A stretch of DNA of 64,000 nucleotides from Rhodeus uyekii (GCA_037043235.1 JAWRVZ010000095.1:1743501-1807500), one strand, 5' to 3'; numbered from the stretch's first letter, positions 1 through 12,500 are shown. Program-made: numbers and translations. The notes: generated by a model not told the origin, from the letters alone.

Positions 1-1168
1 ACCTTATAGAACAAAAGGATTTGGTTACTCCACTGAACTCTGCTAATGAATGCTATTTTTTAATTGCGTTATACATCACATATAATGCAGCTGCCTGACA
101 AGAAATGTGTCGTTTCTATTCAGAGACCCTACGCCACATTTATAATGAAAAGTACACAATAGAAACTGGAAATTATATATTCCAGCTTCATAGAAAATGC
201 TGCTAAAAATGTTGTATTGACCAGTAAGAGTGCCAACATGCACAATTGCAGCAAATGTGTTTCCATTAACCAGGGAGAAGCAGTTGTATATCCTTTGTGT
301 AGGTCATAATTGTATGACCCATACTACCATAATTTCCCTGGTCCTCAAAATACCATTGTTCTCTCTCATTAACAAGCCAACAGGGTTACAATACAGTCAG
401 AGACCAAAATAACCAAGGACGTGCTTAGAAAAGTTCATTCAAACCCATTCCCAACCAAGCAAAAATAGAGTGAAAGCAGCAATCATCATGTCACCCAACT
501 GAGATTTGCACATTTCCATAATGCAGTTTGAAAGACAGTGAAATACGGTCCTTTTGTGTGAATTGAACAGCAGGACCCTGAGAGAATTGACCATGGTGGC
601 CTGCATTGTCATGTAACCTGATGCAGCATTGTTGCAGAATATCTAACTAAAAGCAGCAACACTATTAAAGATATTTTTGGTTAAAAAAAAAAAAAAAAAC
701 GCAAAGTTACAAAGCGCAAAGTGATTCTACGTCTGTTTTTGCCTCCATTATAGCTGGTTGAGTTGTGTAGATGTGTGTTGAAACTCTGGGTTGTGCTACA
801 TTGTATGACATTTGACCAGCTGTGGATCAAATCACAACACACTGATCCAGCCAATTAATCAGAGCAGATTGCACTTTTCGGACGGAGGGGCTTCACAGAG
901 ACCAGAACTGAGCAGAAAGTAGCTGACAGTCTGGAAAGAGCGGAGGGTCAACAAATGTAAAATATGTTCCACTTGCACTGAGAATCTGCACAACCTTCAG
1001 AATTCCTTTAGTGCAGTTTGCCGTTTTAAAAATAACCCCAGAGTGAGAAATGTAGTAGTGTGTGAGGAAGCGAGTTTAGACAAAGTCATTGACATGAAAT
1101 CTGCGTGCCCCAGTGACAGACACAGAGCTAAGCAGGCTTGTCAAGGAGAGGTGGCACAGAGCCCTTAC
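1..1168. other. pcdh15 intron downstream of the EC4 exon (partial)
   Basis: Non-coding sequence following, in gene orientation, the last pcdh15 exon of the window. It is AT-rich. I see a poly-A run at about 683-699 and no convincing coding segment, RNA gene or recognisable mobile element. The next exon, which would finish EC4, is not in the window. Confidence 0.7.
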
Positions 1169-1303
1169 CGTGAAGGCATAACTCGGCTGTTCTTCATGGT
1201 CCACGGGCCTCAGTAGTGTCAGGTAGCGCACTATCCCACCGGGCGTCACTGCAAAGATGCTGTTGTAGTTGTCTAGAGAGATGCGCACCATGGGATCTTT
1301 CGT
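1169..1303 (-). CDS. pcdh15: pcdh15 exon, C-terminal half of EC4
   Basis: Exon of 45 codons, phase 0 at both ends. The acceptor is the AG at 1305-1304 and the donor GT at 1168-1167 (CACGGTAAGG). The translation runs from TKDPMVRISLDNYN through IFAVTPGGIVRYLTLLRPVD to EEQPSYAFT. This is the standard cadherin-strand pattern, with the LxxLRPVDxEEQ motif in which a residue pair near the end of a repeat marks the conserved 'LDxE' turn. It corresponds to human PCDH15 residues about 436-480. It follows the exon at 8416-8622 in the transcript. The frame reads on into the intron until a stop, which is only read-through. Confidence 0.93.
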
Positions 1304-2133
1304 CTGCGGTGAAAATAAATAACCATAAATTCTTGTGACAGAAGGCAGAAACATCAGACGACAGAGCATGCTGGCAATACTGCTACACAAATTGCTATGA
1401 ATGGAGAAAACACTCAGAGACCTAGTGCATTAGAGAAACACACTGTATTACGAAGAACTCGAGAAAACAAGTCAAAAAAGGGATAAACAACTCAAACCTT
1501 TCTGAAAGAAAATGCAGGAGGCAGAAGCGAGCCACTAAAAAAACACTTTCCTGCTTTCAAAAGCTGCTAAAATAGTGTTGCATGTGCACTGAGGAAAACA
1601 TAATATTATCATGTATGATCTAAGCTGATTTTATTTCTCTCTTTTATTGAAATATTTCATTTAACAAGGGTACTTAGTAAAAATTTTGGGTGAACTGAAA
1701 TTGCATTAGGAAATTTTCCATCTAAATGAATGATGGTACTGTATTTCACGTGGCGCTCTCACTTCCACCCGCCATTATCTAAAGGACAGATTGCGGTTTA
1801 TTTCTGCTCGAATTCCAGCCGGACCCCAGAATGCCTGTGGTGCTACAATCTATGGAGACAATTAAATCAGCCATTATGGCTTTGCAGTCCATACATTTTT
1901 CATGGCACACTGTGCATTATGTGATCTGAGTGTAGATACTGCTGCAGACCTCTTAAAAAGCGCACAATGCAAATATGTGTGTGTGAGGTTCAACTGCAAA
2001 ACATAATGCAAATATATGTGACCCTGCCTGTGAAATCCTGGCTAAAGTCGCAGAATTTAATTATGAGAGTATCCCCCCCGCTTTCACAGATGAGGTTTCA
2101 GTCCCAGACTAAAAGGCATGTTTTAACTGAAAT

Positions 2134-2876
2134 TAGGGATGTACCGGATATCCGGTTTCGGTTCAGGTTAGCCGGATATCCGGCGTTTTTTTTTCTATCC
2201 GGTTCCGGCTCCGGTTCCGGTCGAAATGGTACCAGGTACCGGATATTGCTCGGTCATTTTCGCTTATTAGTTTAATTTAGTTCAGCCGCCATTTTAAACG
2301 TTGGATACAAACAAAAACAACAATGTCGTCGCGTAAATTTTCAGCTAGAGGGATCATTACTGAACATCGATCGCGACTGCTGCCTGATAATGCAGAAAAA
2401 CTGATCTTCATGAAGTTCAATGCTAAACTGATTCAATCGTAAGTAAGGACCGGAATTTGGGGGAACCCAACAAAAATATCTTGTATAATTATTTATTTGG
2501 GAGCTGAATTTGTAATTTTTTTTAAATAAAATTTTTTTTAATTAAAATTTTTTAATTAAATTTACATTTAAATTTTTTTTAATTTTTTTTTAATAATATT
2601 CATTATTAAAGAAAAACCCAACAAAGTCGACTAAGACTAGGAAACTACTTTGTCATGTACACCAAGTATTTTTTACCTCTGCTAGCTGTAGTGTGTCAAA
2701 AACAACAACAAACACAGGGCATAACACATTTTTATTTACACTGTAGTCTAAACTGTAAACACACAAAAAATTGGTTGTGGTGAAACAAGTATCCATATAT
2801 CCGCTGATATCCGGTTGATATCCGGAACTATCTGGTTCCGGCCGGATAATGAAAATTGCTATCCGGTGCATCCCTA
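2134..2876. mobile_element. Non-autonomous hAT element with 8-bp target duplication
   Basis: A 743-bp element with terminal inverted repeats TAGGGATGTACCGGATA (left) and TATCCGGTGCATCCCTA (right). It is flanked by a perfect 8-bp duplication ACTGAAAT at 2126-2133 and 2877-2884, the target length typical of hAT transposases. Subterminal regions are rich in CCGGATATCCGG-type palindromes, likely transposase binding sites. A short stretch near 2323-2440 reads MSSRKFSARG and then LLPDNAEKLIFMKFNAKL. The latter resembles the C-terminal dimerisation region of hAT transposases, so this is probably an internal-deletion derivative. It has no complete coding capacity. Confidence 0.88.
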
Positions 2877-2899
2877 ACTGAAATCAACTTGCACTGACA

Positions 2900-4141
2900 A
2901 GGTTTCTAGCATCTGTAAAACGGCGTTCTTCCATCTTAAAAATATATCTAAATTGCGACATATGCTATCTAAGACAAATGCGGAAAAGTTAGTTCATGCG
3001 TTCATGAGTTCAAGGCTGGATTATTGTAATGCTCTACTAGGTGGTTGCCCTGCACGCTTAATAAACAAATTCCAGCTGGTCCAAAATGCAGCAGCTCGAG
3101 TTCTTACTAGAACCAGGAAGTATGAGCATATTAGCCCAGTTCTGTCAAACCTGCACTGGCTTCCTATTAAACACCGAATACATTTTAAAATCTTGCTAAT
3201 TACTTACAAAGCATTAAATGGTTTAGCTCCACAGTACTTGAGCGATCTCTTAACACATTATAGTCCTTCACGTCTATTGCGATCCCAAAATACTGACCAG
3301 CTTATAATACCTAGAATATCAAAGTCAACTGCTGGCGGTCGATCCTTTTCCTATTTAGCTCCTAAACTCTGGAACAGTCTTCCTATTACAGTTCGGGAAG
3401 CAGACACACTCTGTCAGTTTAAATGTAGACTAAAAACACATCTCTTCAACCTGGCATACACATAACACATTATACATACATTTTTAATCCAAATCATGTA
3501 AAATGATTGTTAGGCTGCATAATTTAGATAAGCCGGAACCGGGAACATTCCCATAACACCTGATGTACTCGATACATCAGAAGAAGAATGGCATCTACGC
3601 TGATATTGGTCTCTGTTTATTCCGAGGTTACCGTGGTCAGCTGGATCCGGGCCATATCCAGATCAGATGAAGGACCTGCACCTGGACACGAGCACAGCAC
3701 TGCCCTGAAGTGTCTGCGGAGACCGTGACTCTACTGGACCCTCCCCTGTGACGATCATGAACCCATCTCTAACCGGATCAAATTGGACTTCATATTGGAC
3801 TTGAATTGTTGTATAATAATCATGCACTGTTTGGCTGTTGGCCAGAGGAGAACTGGTCCCCCGACTGAGCCTGGTTTCTCCCAAGGTTTTTTTCTCCATT
3901 CTATTCTTCATTCGTTACGTCACCTGCCGGAGTTTTGGTTCCTTGCCGCTGTCGCCTATGGCTTGCTCAGTTGGGGAAACTTAACACTTAAAATTCATCA
4001 ATTGTATTGATTCGCCTGCTCTTTTGGGGCTTCTGTTCAGCCAAACAAACTTTGTTTATATTGTTTTTCCTGTAAAGCTGCTTTGAAACAATCTACATTG
4101 TAAAAAGCGCTATATAAATAAAGGTGACTTGACTTGACTTG
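2900..4141 (+). mobile_element. 5'-truncated L2-type LINE fragment (3' end of RT ORF plus tail)
   Basis: The open segment 2953-3465 encodes the last 170 residues of a non-LTR retrotransposon polymerase of the L2/CR1 kind. Its motifs are SSRLDYCNALLGG, KFQLVQNAAARVLT, LHWLPIKHRI, KALNGLAPQYL and RSFSYLAPKLWNSLP. A 3' UTR follows, ending in TAAATAAAGGTGACTTGACT with repeated TTGAC, typical of L2-like tails. It is flanked by ACTGACA at 2893-2899 and 4142-4148, a probable 7-bp target duplication. It inserted into the MITE described above. A nearly identical copy lies at about 62470-63732 and a tail-only copy at 17015-17373. Endonuclease and catalytic RT motifs are missing, so it is dead. Confidence 0.88.
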
Positions 4142-5724
4142 ACTGACATATCTAAAAATGTCAGTGCCACTGTTTTTTCTCAGGATGCACACCAGAAATT
4201 AAAAAAAAAATATTATTTTCTTTTTTTCAAAGGCACGTTTATAAAAACTACTTAAATGCCCTAAATGAACTAAGGCCTGATCCTGTCTGTGACAATGGGG
4301 CTAAGAGTGTTAAAGCCATACAAATGACAAGAAAAGGTCATATGTATTTATTGCTGTAAATGATTGATAATAGTAAGAGATTTGCGATGCAGTACTCACT
4401 GAAATGAATGGTTTCATTTAAACTATTTTTTATTATTTAGTGCAAAAAAAAATACTTTGACCAAAACATTGATTTCAATCATCTCTGGATTTACTTTCAA
4501 TATAGAAACATCTGCATTTCTTGTATCATTTGGTTCAGGAACTTTTTTTTTTACCATTAGAAAATGCAAATAGACCTTAATAGAAATTCCCACAAGTGGC
4601 AAAAAGGTCAAGACCTGTTAAACAAATAGTTTACTTAAAACTTCTGTCATCATTTCCTGACCCTCAAGTTGTTTCAAACCTGTATGCATTTCTCAAACAA
4701 GCAAGGTCTTCTGTGAAGTTGCCATCCACAAACGGTATAGTGATCCATCGGTCATTGAGCTGTGAGTGAACGCACATTTTATTGTCTTTGGTAGCGGTGT
4801 GTGCCAAACGTGTTGTTAATGAAACCGATGTCAGATCTATACTGAACCTGCCAAAAGAACCGTGCTTTAATGTTAATGGCCTCAAAGAAACTTTGGGGAG
4901 AAAACAGAGGAACTAGCAAAAGCAGAAGCAGGCCAGAGCAGAACATTCGTTCTAACAGCAAGCTCCAGGAGCGCAGCGGCGTTTTAGCTGAGAATGGTGT
5001 CTCTAAGCTACTGGAGCTCGCGAACAGTGTTTAAAATTCATCACGTGCTTATGAGGTACTTTATGTCCCCATTTCTTTTCCTTTAGTTATCAATTAGTAT
5101 TTCAAAGATTGAATCCGTGGACCTTCCTGAAGCAAAAACGCTTTGAAAAAGAAATAGTGGTACATTACCGTTAACGTTATTAGCAACACCGTACAACACT
5201 ATTTTGTTGCTAACATAGAAAATCTGTCGATAAGTGATTAAAAAAAAGCCCTGCAATCTCGTGATGTCTTCTATCTCCACCATTAAGCACTAACATGAGG
5301 CATTCATCTGTTTTGTGAATGGATTTGCTTTTCCAGGACAAATGGTGCACTGACAAACTGAGTAAACATTTTCACAATCGTTCTCAAGTTAATTACATCT
5401 TTGACTGCATTATTCCCATGACCCCATGCAGCATTTCCTCCAAGATGCCTCGCAAGTGAGCTGTGTTTGGCATTGCAACAGAAGGGCTTCCACAGATGGT
5501 GATCTTTCTTCTAGATGAGGCTGGCAGAGCGGCCAACTGTGTGATCAGTCTCCTGGTCTACTTTGTTTGATAACTATGGTGTGAAGGAGACTTGCACTTA
5601 CATGCAGCAATTGCTCAGGACAAGATAAAAACAATGCACTGGATCAATACATTCTTTTGGAAGGTTTTAACAAGCAAAAATCAGAGGATCATTCCTTCAT
5701 TCATGGTAGCTGGTTACACAACAT

Positions 5725-5895
5725 TTGCTCCTGACTATGTTTGTAGCTTTCCTGTTGCTCAGAGAGCTTGTAAAGTCAAGGTCATGGGTTCGAATTCTGG
5801 GAAAGCAAGAACTTTTTTGAATGTCAATGTGTATCTTGAATGCAATGTAAGTCGCTTTGGATAAAAGCATCTGCCAAATGCATGAATGTAAATGT
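5725..5895 (+). repeat. tRNA-derived SINE (DANA/HE1-like)
   Basis: A pol III type B-box region (GTCATGGGTTCGAATTCTGG) lies near 5782-5801, followed by a body ending in GTAAGTCGCTTTGGATAAAA and ATCTGCCAAATGCATGAATG. This head-plus-tail arrangement is that of common cyprinid tRNA-derived SINEs. The A-box is degenerate and no target duplication was found. Family name is from memory, not from a comparison. Confidence 0.65.
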
Positions 5896-7050
5896 TTGGC
5901 ATGTTCAAGTACCGGAATTCAAAGGTGGACTTCTTGCCTGATATTGGGAATGTTGTGCGCAAAACTTCACCAAATTGTGTGCTGATTCCCAACTTTGTGG
6001 TGATGAATGTTATTCTCCCCATGTATGCCTGTAATTCGTTCTTGTTCCTACCCGTTTTCAGAAAGCTCCCATCAATCATGCCACCCAGTCAGAGCTAGTC
6101 ACACAGTCAAAAACCTGCCACTCTGGTACCAGAAGGACGACAAGAAGAAAATGTACCTCTTTGATGAGATTTGGGATTTTGAGGCAGAAAGATATAGAGG
6201 TCCAGTATGCCCTGATCCAACAATGCAGAACGAGATTTCAATTGAGGAAAATAACAATGTTGTCCATGCAGAGGTGCTGACCCCTGCTTCATAGCCAAAC
6301 AGACCCCAAGTTATCTTGCCTTGGTTTACAACTTTGACTGTGTAGTCTCTTATCTGCTTATATACATACTCTCATATCAATCACTCAGCTGTGAGCAAGT
6401 ACTATATTTTTGGACAATATAATACTAAAATTGCCATATTTTTGTGAATGGAATCCCTTGAGATTATCACATATTTTTAATCTAGGCAATTTTAGAAAAA
6501 TTTAGACCGATCTGCTAACTTGGTGGGGCATTCGTTTTCTGAATGGGCAGAAACAACTATAAGTAAACCATTAATATGCTGATTTCTCTAAAAAGTGCAA
6601 TACTGCATTCAAACATTCTTCAGTTTGTTTGAACATCCTGAGCAGCACATTAATTGTGCAAAACTTTGTAATTTAGTGGTGCACAAATCACACACTTCAG
6701 ATTTAACACTGAAGCTGTATGCAGTTCCTCATTACGTTTTTCAGCTGAATGCAGGGCTTCAAATTATTAATGAGATGCAGTTGATCAATTGCCAGTCCGC
6801 CTAAAATTGTAAATGAAAATCAATAAACAGGGCGCAGGACAGTAATCATGCAGAGCATTAAGCAAATTGAACAATACAAAAAGACAGCACCGCAAAAATG
6901 AGAAAGGGAGAGAGAGTGAAAGTTTTTTCACTTCTCACATCTCACACTAATTTCATTAATACCTACAGGCACATCCCTGCATTCAGTTTTAGATGGAAGA
7001 CAAAACATATGCTTGACATTAGAGTGTTTCTATCTCCAAGACTTATGGGA

Positions 7051-8109
7051 TTAAAGAGATAGTTCACCCATAAATGAAAATTCTGTCATTGTATCATTCC
7101 AAACCCGTGTAGCTTTATCTCTTCCATGGAACGAAGAGGAACATATTTTACCAACCAAAATGTCCATATACACCATAAACTTTCATACTATTCTTTAAGC
7201 GAAATCGAAGAACAAACTGTCAGGGTTCTGCCACATTCGGTCTAATCATTTCTTGGACATTTCTACCGTAATGTCTAGTGTTTTGTATGTGTGCGCTCTT
7301 GTCTTGTGCGTGGGTTATGATGTCCGGTCCCGATACTTCGGTCTGGTTCAGTTTCGGTTTTGTGTCGGGATTCGGGTATTCATAACACGTGTTCGTCCTT
7401 GTTGTGAGCGCGTGAGCTCTATGTTACGTGCTTTGGGCTTTGCTTGAACCCCGTCCTCTCGTGTCTTTGTGCAGTGTTGTAAGCACGCGGTTTGTGTGGT
7501 AAGCACGCGTCTTTGTTTAATGTGGACACGCAGAGATGCGCGTTCGCATTGGCTGCGTGTTCGTGTCTTGTCATTGTTTACCCACCCACCTTGTTCTCCT
7601 GGTTAACTAGGATTTGTCTCAGCAGTTTCTCGTTCGATTACCCTCCCTCCAGTGTCTATTTAATCCCTCAGTGTTTGCTGTCTTGTGCTGGTTCATCTTC
7701 ATTTTATGGTTGTGTCTCTCCTTGTCAGTCTTGTCTCCAGTTGAGTTTTCTAGTCTAGTCGAGTCTTGTTTTCCCCCCACGGGTGGTTTTTGTTGAGTTT
7801 TTGCTTGTTTTGCTTTATAAAATCCCCATCATCTTGCACTATTGAGTCCTCGTTTTATCCTCTTCCCCAACCCTGACACAGACTAGTGTGATGTCAATTC
7901 GAAGTTTGTTTTTAGAGTATAAAACAGTAAACACCTTTAAATTACCATTGGTCAATGGTGATTACATTGTGTAAAGGTGTGGCCTGAGGCTCCGCCTTCT
8001 TCGGGCGACTCGTTACAGAATACATTTTACACGGACGTGTTCCTTTTCAACATCATTGAAGAATGACATGAGAGTTATTTTTTCATTTTTATGTAAACTG
8101 TCCCTTTAA
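7051..8109. repeat. MITE with TTAAAGGGATAGTTCACCC-type ends, interrupted
   Basis: The left end TTAAAGAGATAGTTCACCC (7051) and right end TAAACTGTCCCTTTAA (to 8109) are inverted copies of a very common cyprinid MITE terminus. The next motifs inward (GAAAATTCTGTCATTGTATC, left; AATGACATGAGAGTTATTTT, right) also match the family. The repeat is split by the element at 7218-7878. A second full copy is at 9136-9808. Confidence 0.7.
7218..7878. mobile_element. Short non-autonomous element with TGTCAGGGTT inverted ends
   Basis: A 661-bp segment bounded by 10-bp perfect inverted repeats TGTCAGGGTT and AACCCTGACA, lying inside the MITE above. It has no transposase. The internal sequence is T/G-rich and unlike its host. 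I could not define a target duplication, so the superfamily is unknown. Confidence 0.6.
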
Positions 8110-8415
8110 GTTAGGAGATGTTTGCCAGAATGCGCTACGTTCTAAATACTTTGCCTTTGCGATCTATAAAGCAAAGATAATTGCAAAGAAAGAACATTAG
8201 TACCCTTAGCCCCAGCCCAATGCGTCTCTAAGTGTGAGCCTCTGAGACCGTATCTCAAATGCCGTTTTCAATTTTAATTTGATTTTCTAAATGCTCTATA
8301 GAGCAGGAGCTTTGGTTAACATCAGAGGAACATTTCTATACACACACACACATCCCTCAGGACATGTGTAAATGATTGCCGTCTGAGCACAAGTACAGAA
8401 AGAGAGAGTCCTCAC

Positions 8416-8622
8416 CTCCTCAATGTCGTTATCCAGGGCGATAATGGCGAGGGGGGTAGAGAGATTGGCACTGCTCGAGATAGTTGTGCCCAGCGGAGCA
8501 GACTCCGAGATGAATCCATGATAAGTGGCCACCTGGAAGTATGGAGCCTGATTGTTCTCATCAAGCACTTCAATGTGGAGATTAGCGAATGCTGGGAGAG
8601 GGTGTCCGTTATCCTGCTCTGC
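8416..8622 (-). CDS. pcdh15: pcdh15 exon, end of EC3 and start of EC4
   Basis: Exon of 69 codons, phase 0 at both ends. The acceptor AG is at 8624-8623 and the donor GT at 8415-8414. It begins AEQDNGHPLPAFANLHIEVL, then carries the calcium-binding inter-repeat linker DENNQAP between EC3 and EC4. It continues with YHGFISESAPLGTTI and closes with ALDNDIEE, a DxD-type calcium ligand motif. It corresponds to human residues about 367-435 and is highly conserved. It is the largest exon in the window. Confidence 0.95.
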
Positions 8623-9135
8623 CTAGAGAAGAGAATGCCATGAGTTGAGAGATCCTGACCTTACGGTGGAATACTGTCGTGTGAAGCCACTGCCTTTTTG
8701 GGATTACGACATGCAGCATATATAAGAATGGCAATGTGATAAGCCTCTGCGGGCATATGAGGGCTTAGCATTATCTACAGACTTGCCCCCCTAAATTAAA
8801 TAAAGACCATGGCTGATTAATTCAGGTCATTCTCAAACTTAATTCTCTCTGAGCCTGGCAAACACCCAAGTGCTCTGGGCATCTGAATATTAAGTTTAGT
8901 AAGTATTGCTCAAATTCCTACCTCAACTTCAGCACCTATCAGAAACTAAAATACCATTTTAATCACTGAAAACCCTGAACTGGGGCCTTTGGATTACTTA
9001 CTCATGCAGTGAATTTGGACTTTTAAAACTTTATGCTTTACGGTCTCCATGTAGTTATAAAAACAGTTTTGTACCGTTAAAATTGCACACTTTTTAAAGC
9101 AAAATTGTGACTTTTCGGAAATTTTGAAATAAGGT

Positions 9136-9808
9136 TTAAAGGAATAGTTTACCCCAAAAAAAGAAAACGTGTTCATAATTTACTTCCCTTCATGTCATTC
9201 CAAACCTGTAAGACTTTCCTTCATCTTCAGAACACAAATAGTTTCTTTCTTCCGTTGCAAGCTTATGTATATCAATATAAGGAGATTGTAAAACTAGTCC
9301 ATATGAATTTAGCGGTGTAGTCCAAATTTTAACAATTTTTTTTAATGATAAACAGACTGAATTTAGGCTTTTATTCACATATGAATATTCATCAACTCAC
9401 ACATTAGTTTTGGTAAACAGAAGCTCAAGCATCTTTGCATGACGTGCAAACAAGTGTCCCATTTGAGCTTTAGAAAGAACCATTGAGGTTCGCTCTATGT
9501 CCACTGAACAATCTTTATATGCTAAGAAAAGCCTAAATTATATCTGTTCATTAAATAAAGCGATCAGGTCTCTTTACAAAATTTGGACTAATCCATTCAA
9601 TTAAAATGGATACGTTTTACGAACTCTTTGTGAGCTTTCGAAAGCATCGAAAGTGGTAGTTACGTAGCTGTCAATGGAGCAATTTTTGTTTCCGAAGATG
9701 AATTATGAAGTCTTGAATCTTGAATAGTGAAGTCTTACGGGTTTAGAATGACATGAGGGTGAGTAATTAATGACAGAATTTTAATTTTTGAATGAACTTT
9801 ACCTTTAA
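9136..9808. repeat. Full-length MITE of the TTAAAGG-ATAGTTTACCC family
   Basis: The left end TTTAAAGGAATAGTTTACCC and the right end TTTACCTTTAA are inverted. The inner motifs also pair: CTTCATGTCATTCCAAACCTG at the left and the complement of GTTTAGAATGACATGAGGG at the right. The arms are long and nearly self-complementary over about the first and last 80 bp. It has no coding capacity and belongs to the same family as the MITE at 7051-8109. Confidence 0.72.
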
Positions 9809-9964
9809 CAAGTTTAAAGGGGACATTCATTTATTTCTTGATCTTTTGACAGAAGTCACTGTACTATAGATGACTACTTCTCCAACATTGCCTCTTTAGC
9901 ACTACCAACCAATTTGTGCTTGTAGTAGTGTAGCTTACTGAGTTAATAGGTGAGTTAATACGAA

Positions 9965-9991
<27 letters not shown>
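9965..9991. repeat. AG dinucleotide microsatellite
   Basis: About 13 uninterrupted AG units. Confidence 0.95.
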
Positions 9992-9996
<5 letters not shown>

Positions 9997-10604
9997 AGGA
10001 TTACTCAAGCAACCAAATGATAGAGATGCCTCTGAGAATTACAAGATATTTTGTAGTGTCTTTGCATCTCCTTCCTTCTAATCCTAACATTAGGAAAAAG
10101 TAGATAAACTTTATTTTAACACCGTTCCAGATCATGTTCAAATGACACGTGACACTTTACATGAATAAACCATGAATGTAACAATGTATATTTATTCATT
10201 ATTAGTTTACACAAAACACAGTGAGTTTCATTTGCTCACTATAACTGAGTACTTAATTTATTTGTCATAACCAAAACGTATAAAGCATATGTAATATGCA
10301 TAAATGTTTTATAGTTGGCAAATATTTCAATCTACGTAAAGAGATAAACACCTAGCATCTTCATTTAAACACAAATGTAACTTAATAACTACCTCACAAA
10401 TAGAAAAAGAATAAACATAAACAAAGATGAATAATTACAATGCTGTCACAGAATGAAGTATTCAGACTTTGAAAATTATTTTAATATGCAAAACTGCTAC
10501 CCAATCATAGCAGTGGGCGTTTGCTTCCAATTCTTGATTCTATCAAAGAGAGGGTAAAATAGAGGATAAAGAAAATAGCCTTTTCCTTCTAAATTAGGAT
10601 GCTT

Positions 10605-10760
10605 ATAATGACTTTCCTGTAGCTCTAACAGTAAAGCGTGGCGCTTGCAACACCAAGGTCACGGATTCGATTCCCATCGCAAACAAGAACTGATTAGAAA
10701 GAAATGCAATTTCTTGAATGCGATGTAAGTGAAACATTATAAGTGGACCTCAGAGAACTC
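10605..10760 (+). repeat. Degenerate tRNA-derived SINE
   Basis: An A-box-like region (TGTAGCTCTAACAGTAAAGC) is followed about 35 bp later by a B-box-like GTCACGGATTCGATTCCCAT, then GAATGCGATGTAAGTGAAAC. The order and spacing match the SINE at 5725-5895, but the sequence is more diverged. Confidence 0.55.
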
Positions 10761-12387
10761 AAAATGTAAAACTAAATAAATATTACAGTTTATGTCCTCT
10801 TTAAAATATATAATAACTTAAAATACATTAGTAATAATTTTTAAACCTGTCCTGAAAAAGGCTGTTGCTAACATGTGGCTACAAAGTTCTTGGGGCCAAT
10901 GAACATCACAGCAAATAAGAAAAGTCGTATTCGTATCGTAGTCGGTCTGCTTTCACAGCCTCATTATAATTGCGTGCGTGCAAAATATTCTAATATAAAG
11001 TTTAAGCAAAAATGAAATGGTGAAATTAAACATCTATTATGCTGTACACAACTGAAGTCGTTCAGTGTAGACTGAGAATGACTACAGATGAACTGAGAAT
11101 GAGCCCTGATGTCATATGAGTGACTATATCATCACTCCCACTTTAAAATATAGCTAGAACCAAATGATTTGCAGAACATATTTCTAGACAGCTACTATTT
11201 AGGCTGAAGGGCAAGTTCAGAGTGCCTTATAAAGCTAGCGAGGACAGACCAAGAATCAACAAAATTGTAAAAAAAATGAATGAATATACAGCATTCAGTG
11301 TTATAAAAACTTAACTCATCAGAATATTACGTTTATTGCATCAGCTAGATTAGCTCTCATGCTTAAACTGAAACCTTGCAGCCATTTCTATTTTGGAATG
11401 CATGGAAATGTGAAATGAAATCATGGATAATATTTTGGTGGTGTTATGTATACTGGCTTACAGCGAGACATTATTAAAAAGATAATTAAAGTGACAGAAA
11501 AAGATTTATTTCTGTCAATAAAGCTAGTCTCAGTCTACGGTTCACCCTGACTGACAGACTGATGCATACTGACAAAAACAGTTTATTGCAATAACATTTT
11601 TAGGTGTGGCTTAAGTGTTCAAATATTTTTTGGGAGCCACTGTACATAAAAATATTACTGAATCCGACTGACAGATGTGTAAACCGATGAATGGGGGGAT
11701 TCTTGTAGAGTACGGGCTACGTGATTAGAATTTGAGGGGGCTCGGCGTTGCTGCTTTTGCTTTGAAACTGAGATCTTGACTGGCAGGTTGACATCCTGTT
11801 GTCACAATAGGACAGATTTTATCTGTGTGGTGCTAGAACTGAAATTCCCTAAGGAAAAGTTACTGAGAGTTACTCTGCTGCTGATCTTACACCGGTTTGC
11901 AGAGGCAAAACTACTGTACCAGGCATTCTGTGATGCTTTGTGATTTATTTGATCTGGAGAATGACAGCACGATACAACCCAGACAACATTTCAATTCGGT
12001 TGTGGGAATATTAAAAAGTACACAATAAATATGATGTTATTTAAAGGTTAGAATTCTTCTTCCACTCAACATCTGTGAAGATGAGCAGGACAACTACCCA
12101 CCAGTGATAATGCGTATGTAGCATCGTGTATTTGGCAAACGACATTAAGAGGACCCACGCCAGCTTTGGTGCCTACGCTCTGTTGTTCTGTAGTGTCATC
12201 ATTGTCTCACATTCTCATTTCTTTTCTGGCATATGGGTTTTTTTAAGCACAGGGAAGGCTGTCCGTAAATCGCACACATTTTACATTTCCTGATGTTTGA
12301 CATTTAATTGCACTTGCTTGATTTCTTAACTACATATTTACGTGCCTACATTAGTGACCATTTAGTTTTCAAAGTCGTCATTATTAC

Positions 12388-12500
12388 CTTGATTACCAAG
12401 TCAAAATGTTGGTACTGTTCCCTGCTGATGGGTTTCAGGAGCTGGAGCTCAGCAGTGCTCCAATTCAGAGAGAAATACTCTGCGTATGGTGCTGGTTTCC
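12388..12500 (-). CDS. pcdh15: pcdh15 exon, middle of EC3
   Basis: Exon of 113 bp. It begins with two bases that complete a glycine codon split with the preceding exon, and ends phase 0. The acceptor TTTTAG is at 12506-12501 and the donor GT at 12387-12386. The translation starts GKPAPYAEYFSLNWSTAEL and ends SREQYQHFDLVIK. It matches human residues about 329-366 and is more diverged than the neighbouring exons in its first half. It is separated by only 541 bp from the preceding exon. Confidence 0.93.

Larger units (their letters stand above)
2076..4301. repeat. Old MITE with imperfect inverted ends, split by two later insertions
   Basis: The outer parts (about 2076-2133, 2877-2899 and 4142-4301) read as one continuous repeat once the hAT and L2 insertions are removed. 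The ends are imperfect inverted repeats: CCGCTTTCACAGATGAGG at the left, and the complement of ATCCTGTCTGTGACAATGGG at the right. The body contains AACTTGCACTGACA joined to TATCTAAAAATGTCAGTG. I recognise the general sequence as a widespread non-coding fish repeat but cannot name its family. No target duplication was identified. Confidence 0.55.
1304..8415 (-). other. pcdh15 intron (7.1 kb) with nested repeats
   Basis: Intron between the EC3/EC4 exon and the EC4 exon. It holds the nested MITE/hAT/L2 block (2076-4301), a tRNA-derived SINE (5725-5895), and a MITE interrupted by another short element (7051-8109). Sequence around 4630-4715 resembles a common dispersed fish repeat but its limits are unclear. 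Between 5890 and 7050 nothing is identified. Confidence 0.7.
8623..12387 (-). other. pcdh15 intron (3.8 kb)
   Basis: Intron holding a MITE (9136-9808), an AG microsatellite (9965-9991) and a SINE-like segment (10605-10760). The stretch 10760-12387 is AT-rich with no recognised gene or repeat. Confidence 0.7.

Noticed and set aside
4664..5283. Minus-strand frames of 60-73 codons as extra pcdh15 exons
   Set aside because: They have no cadherin motif, and the flanking exons already join in phase without them.
5892..6294. Two overlapping plus-strand open frames (68 and 95 codons)
   Set aside because: No recognisable motif, no splice structure and a SINE next to it; likely chance frames.
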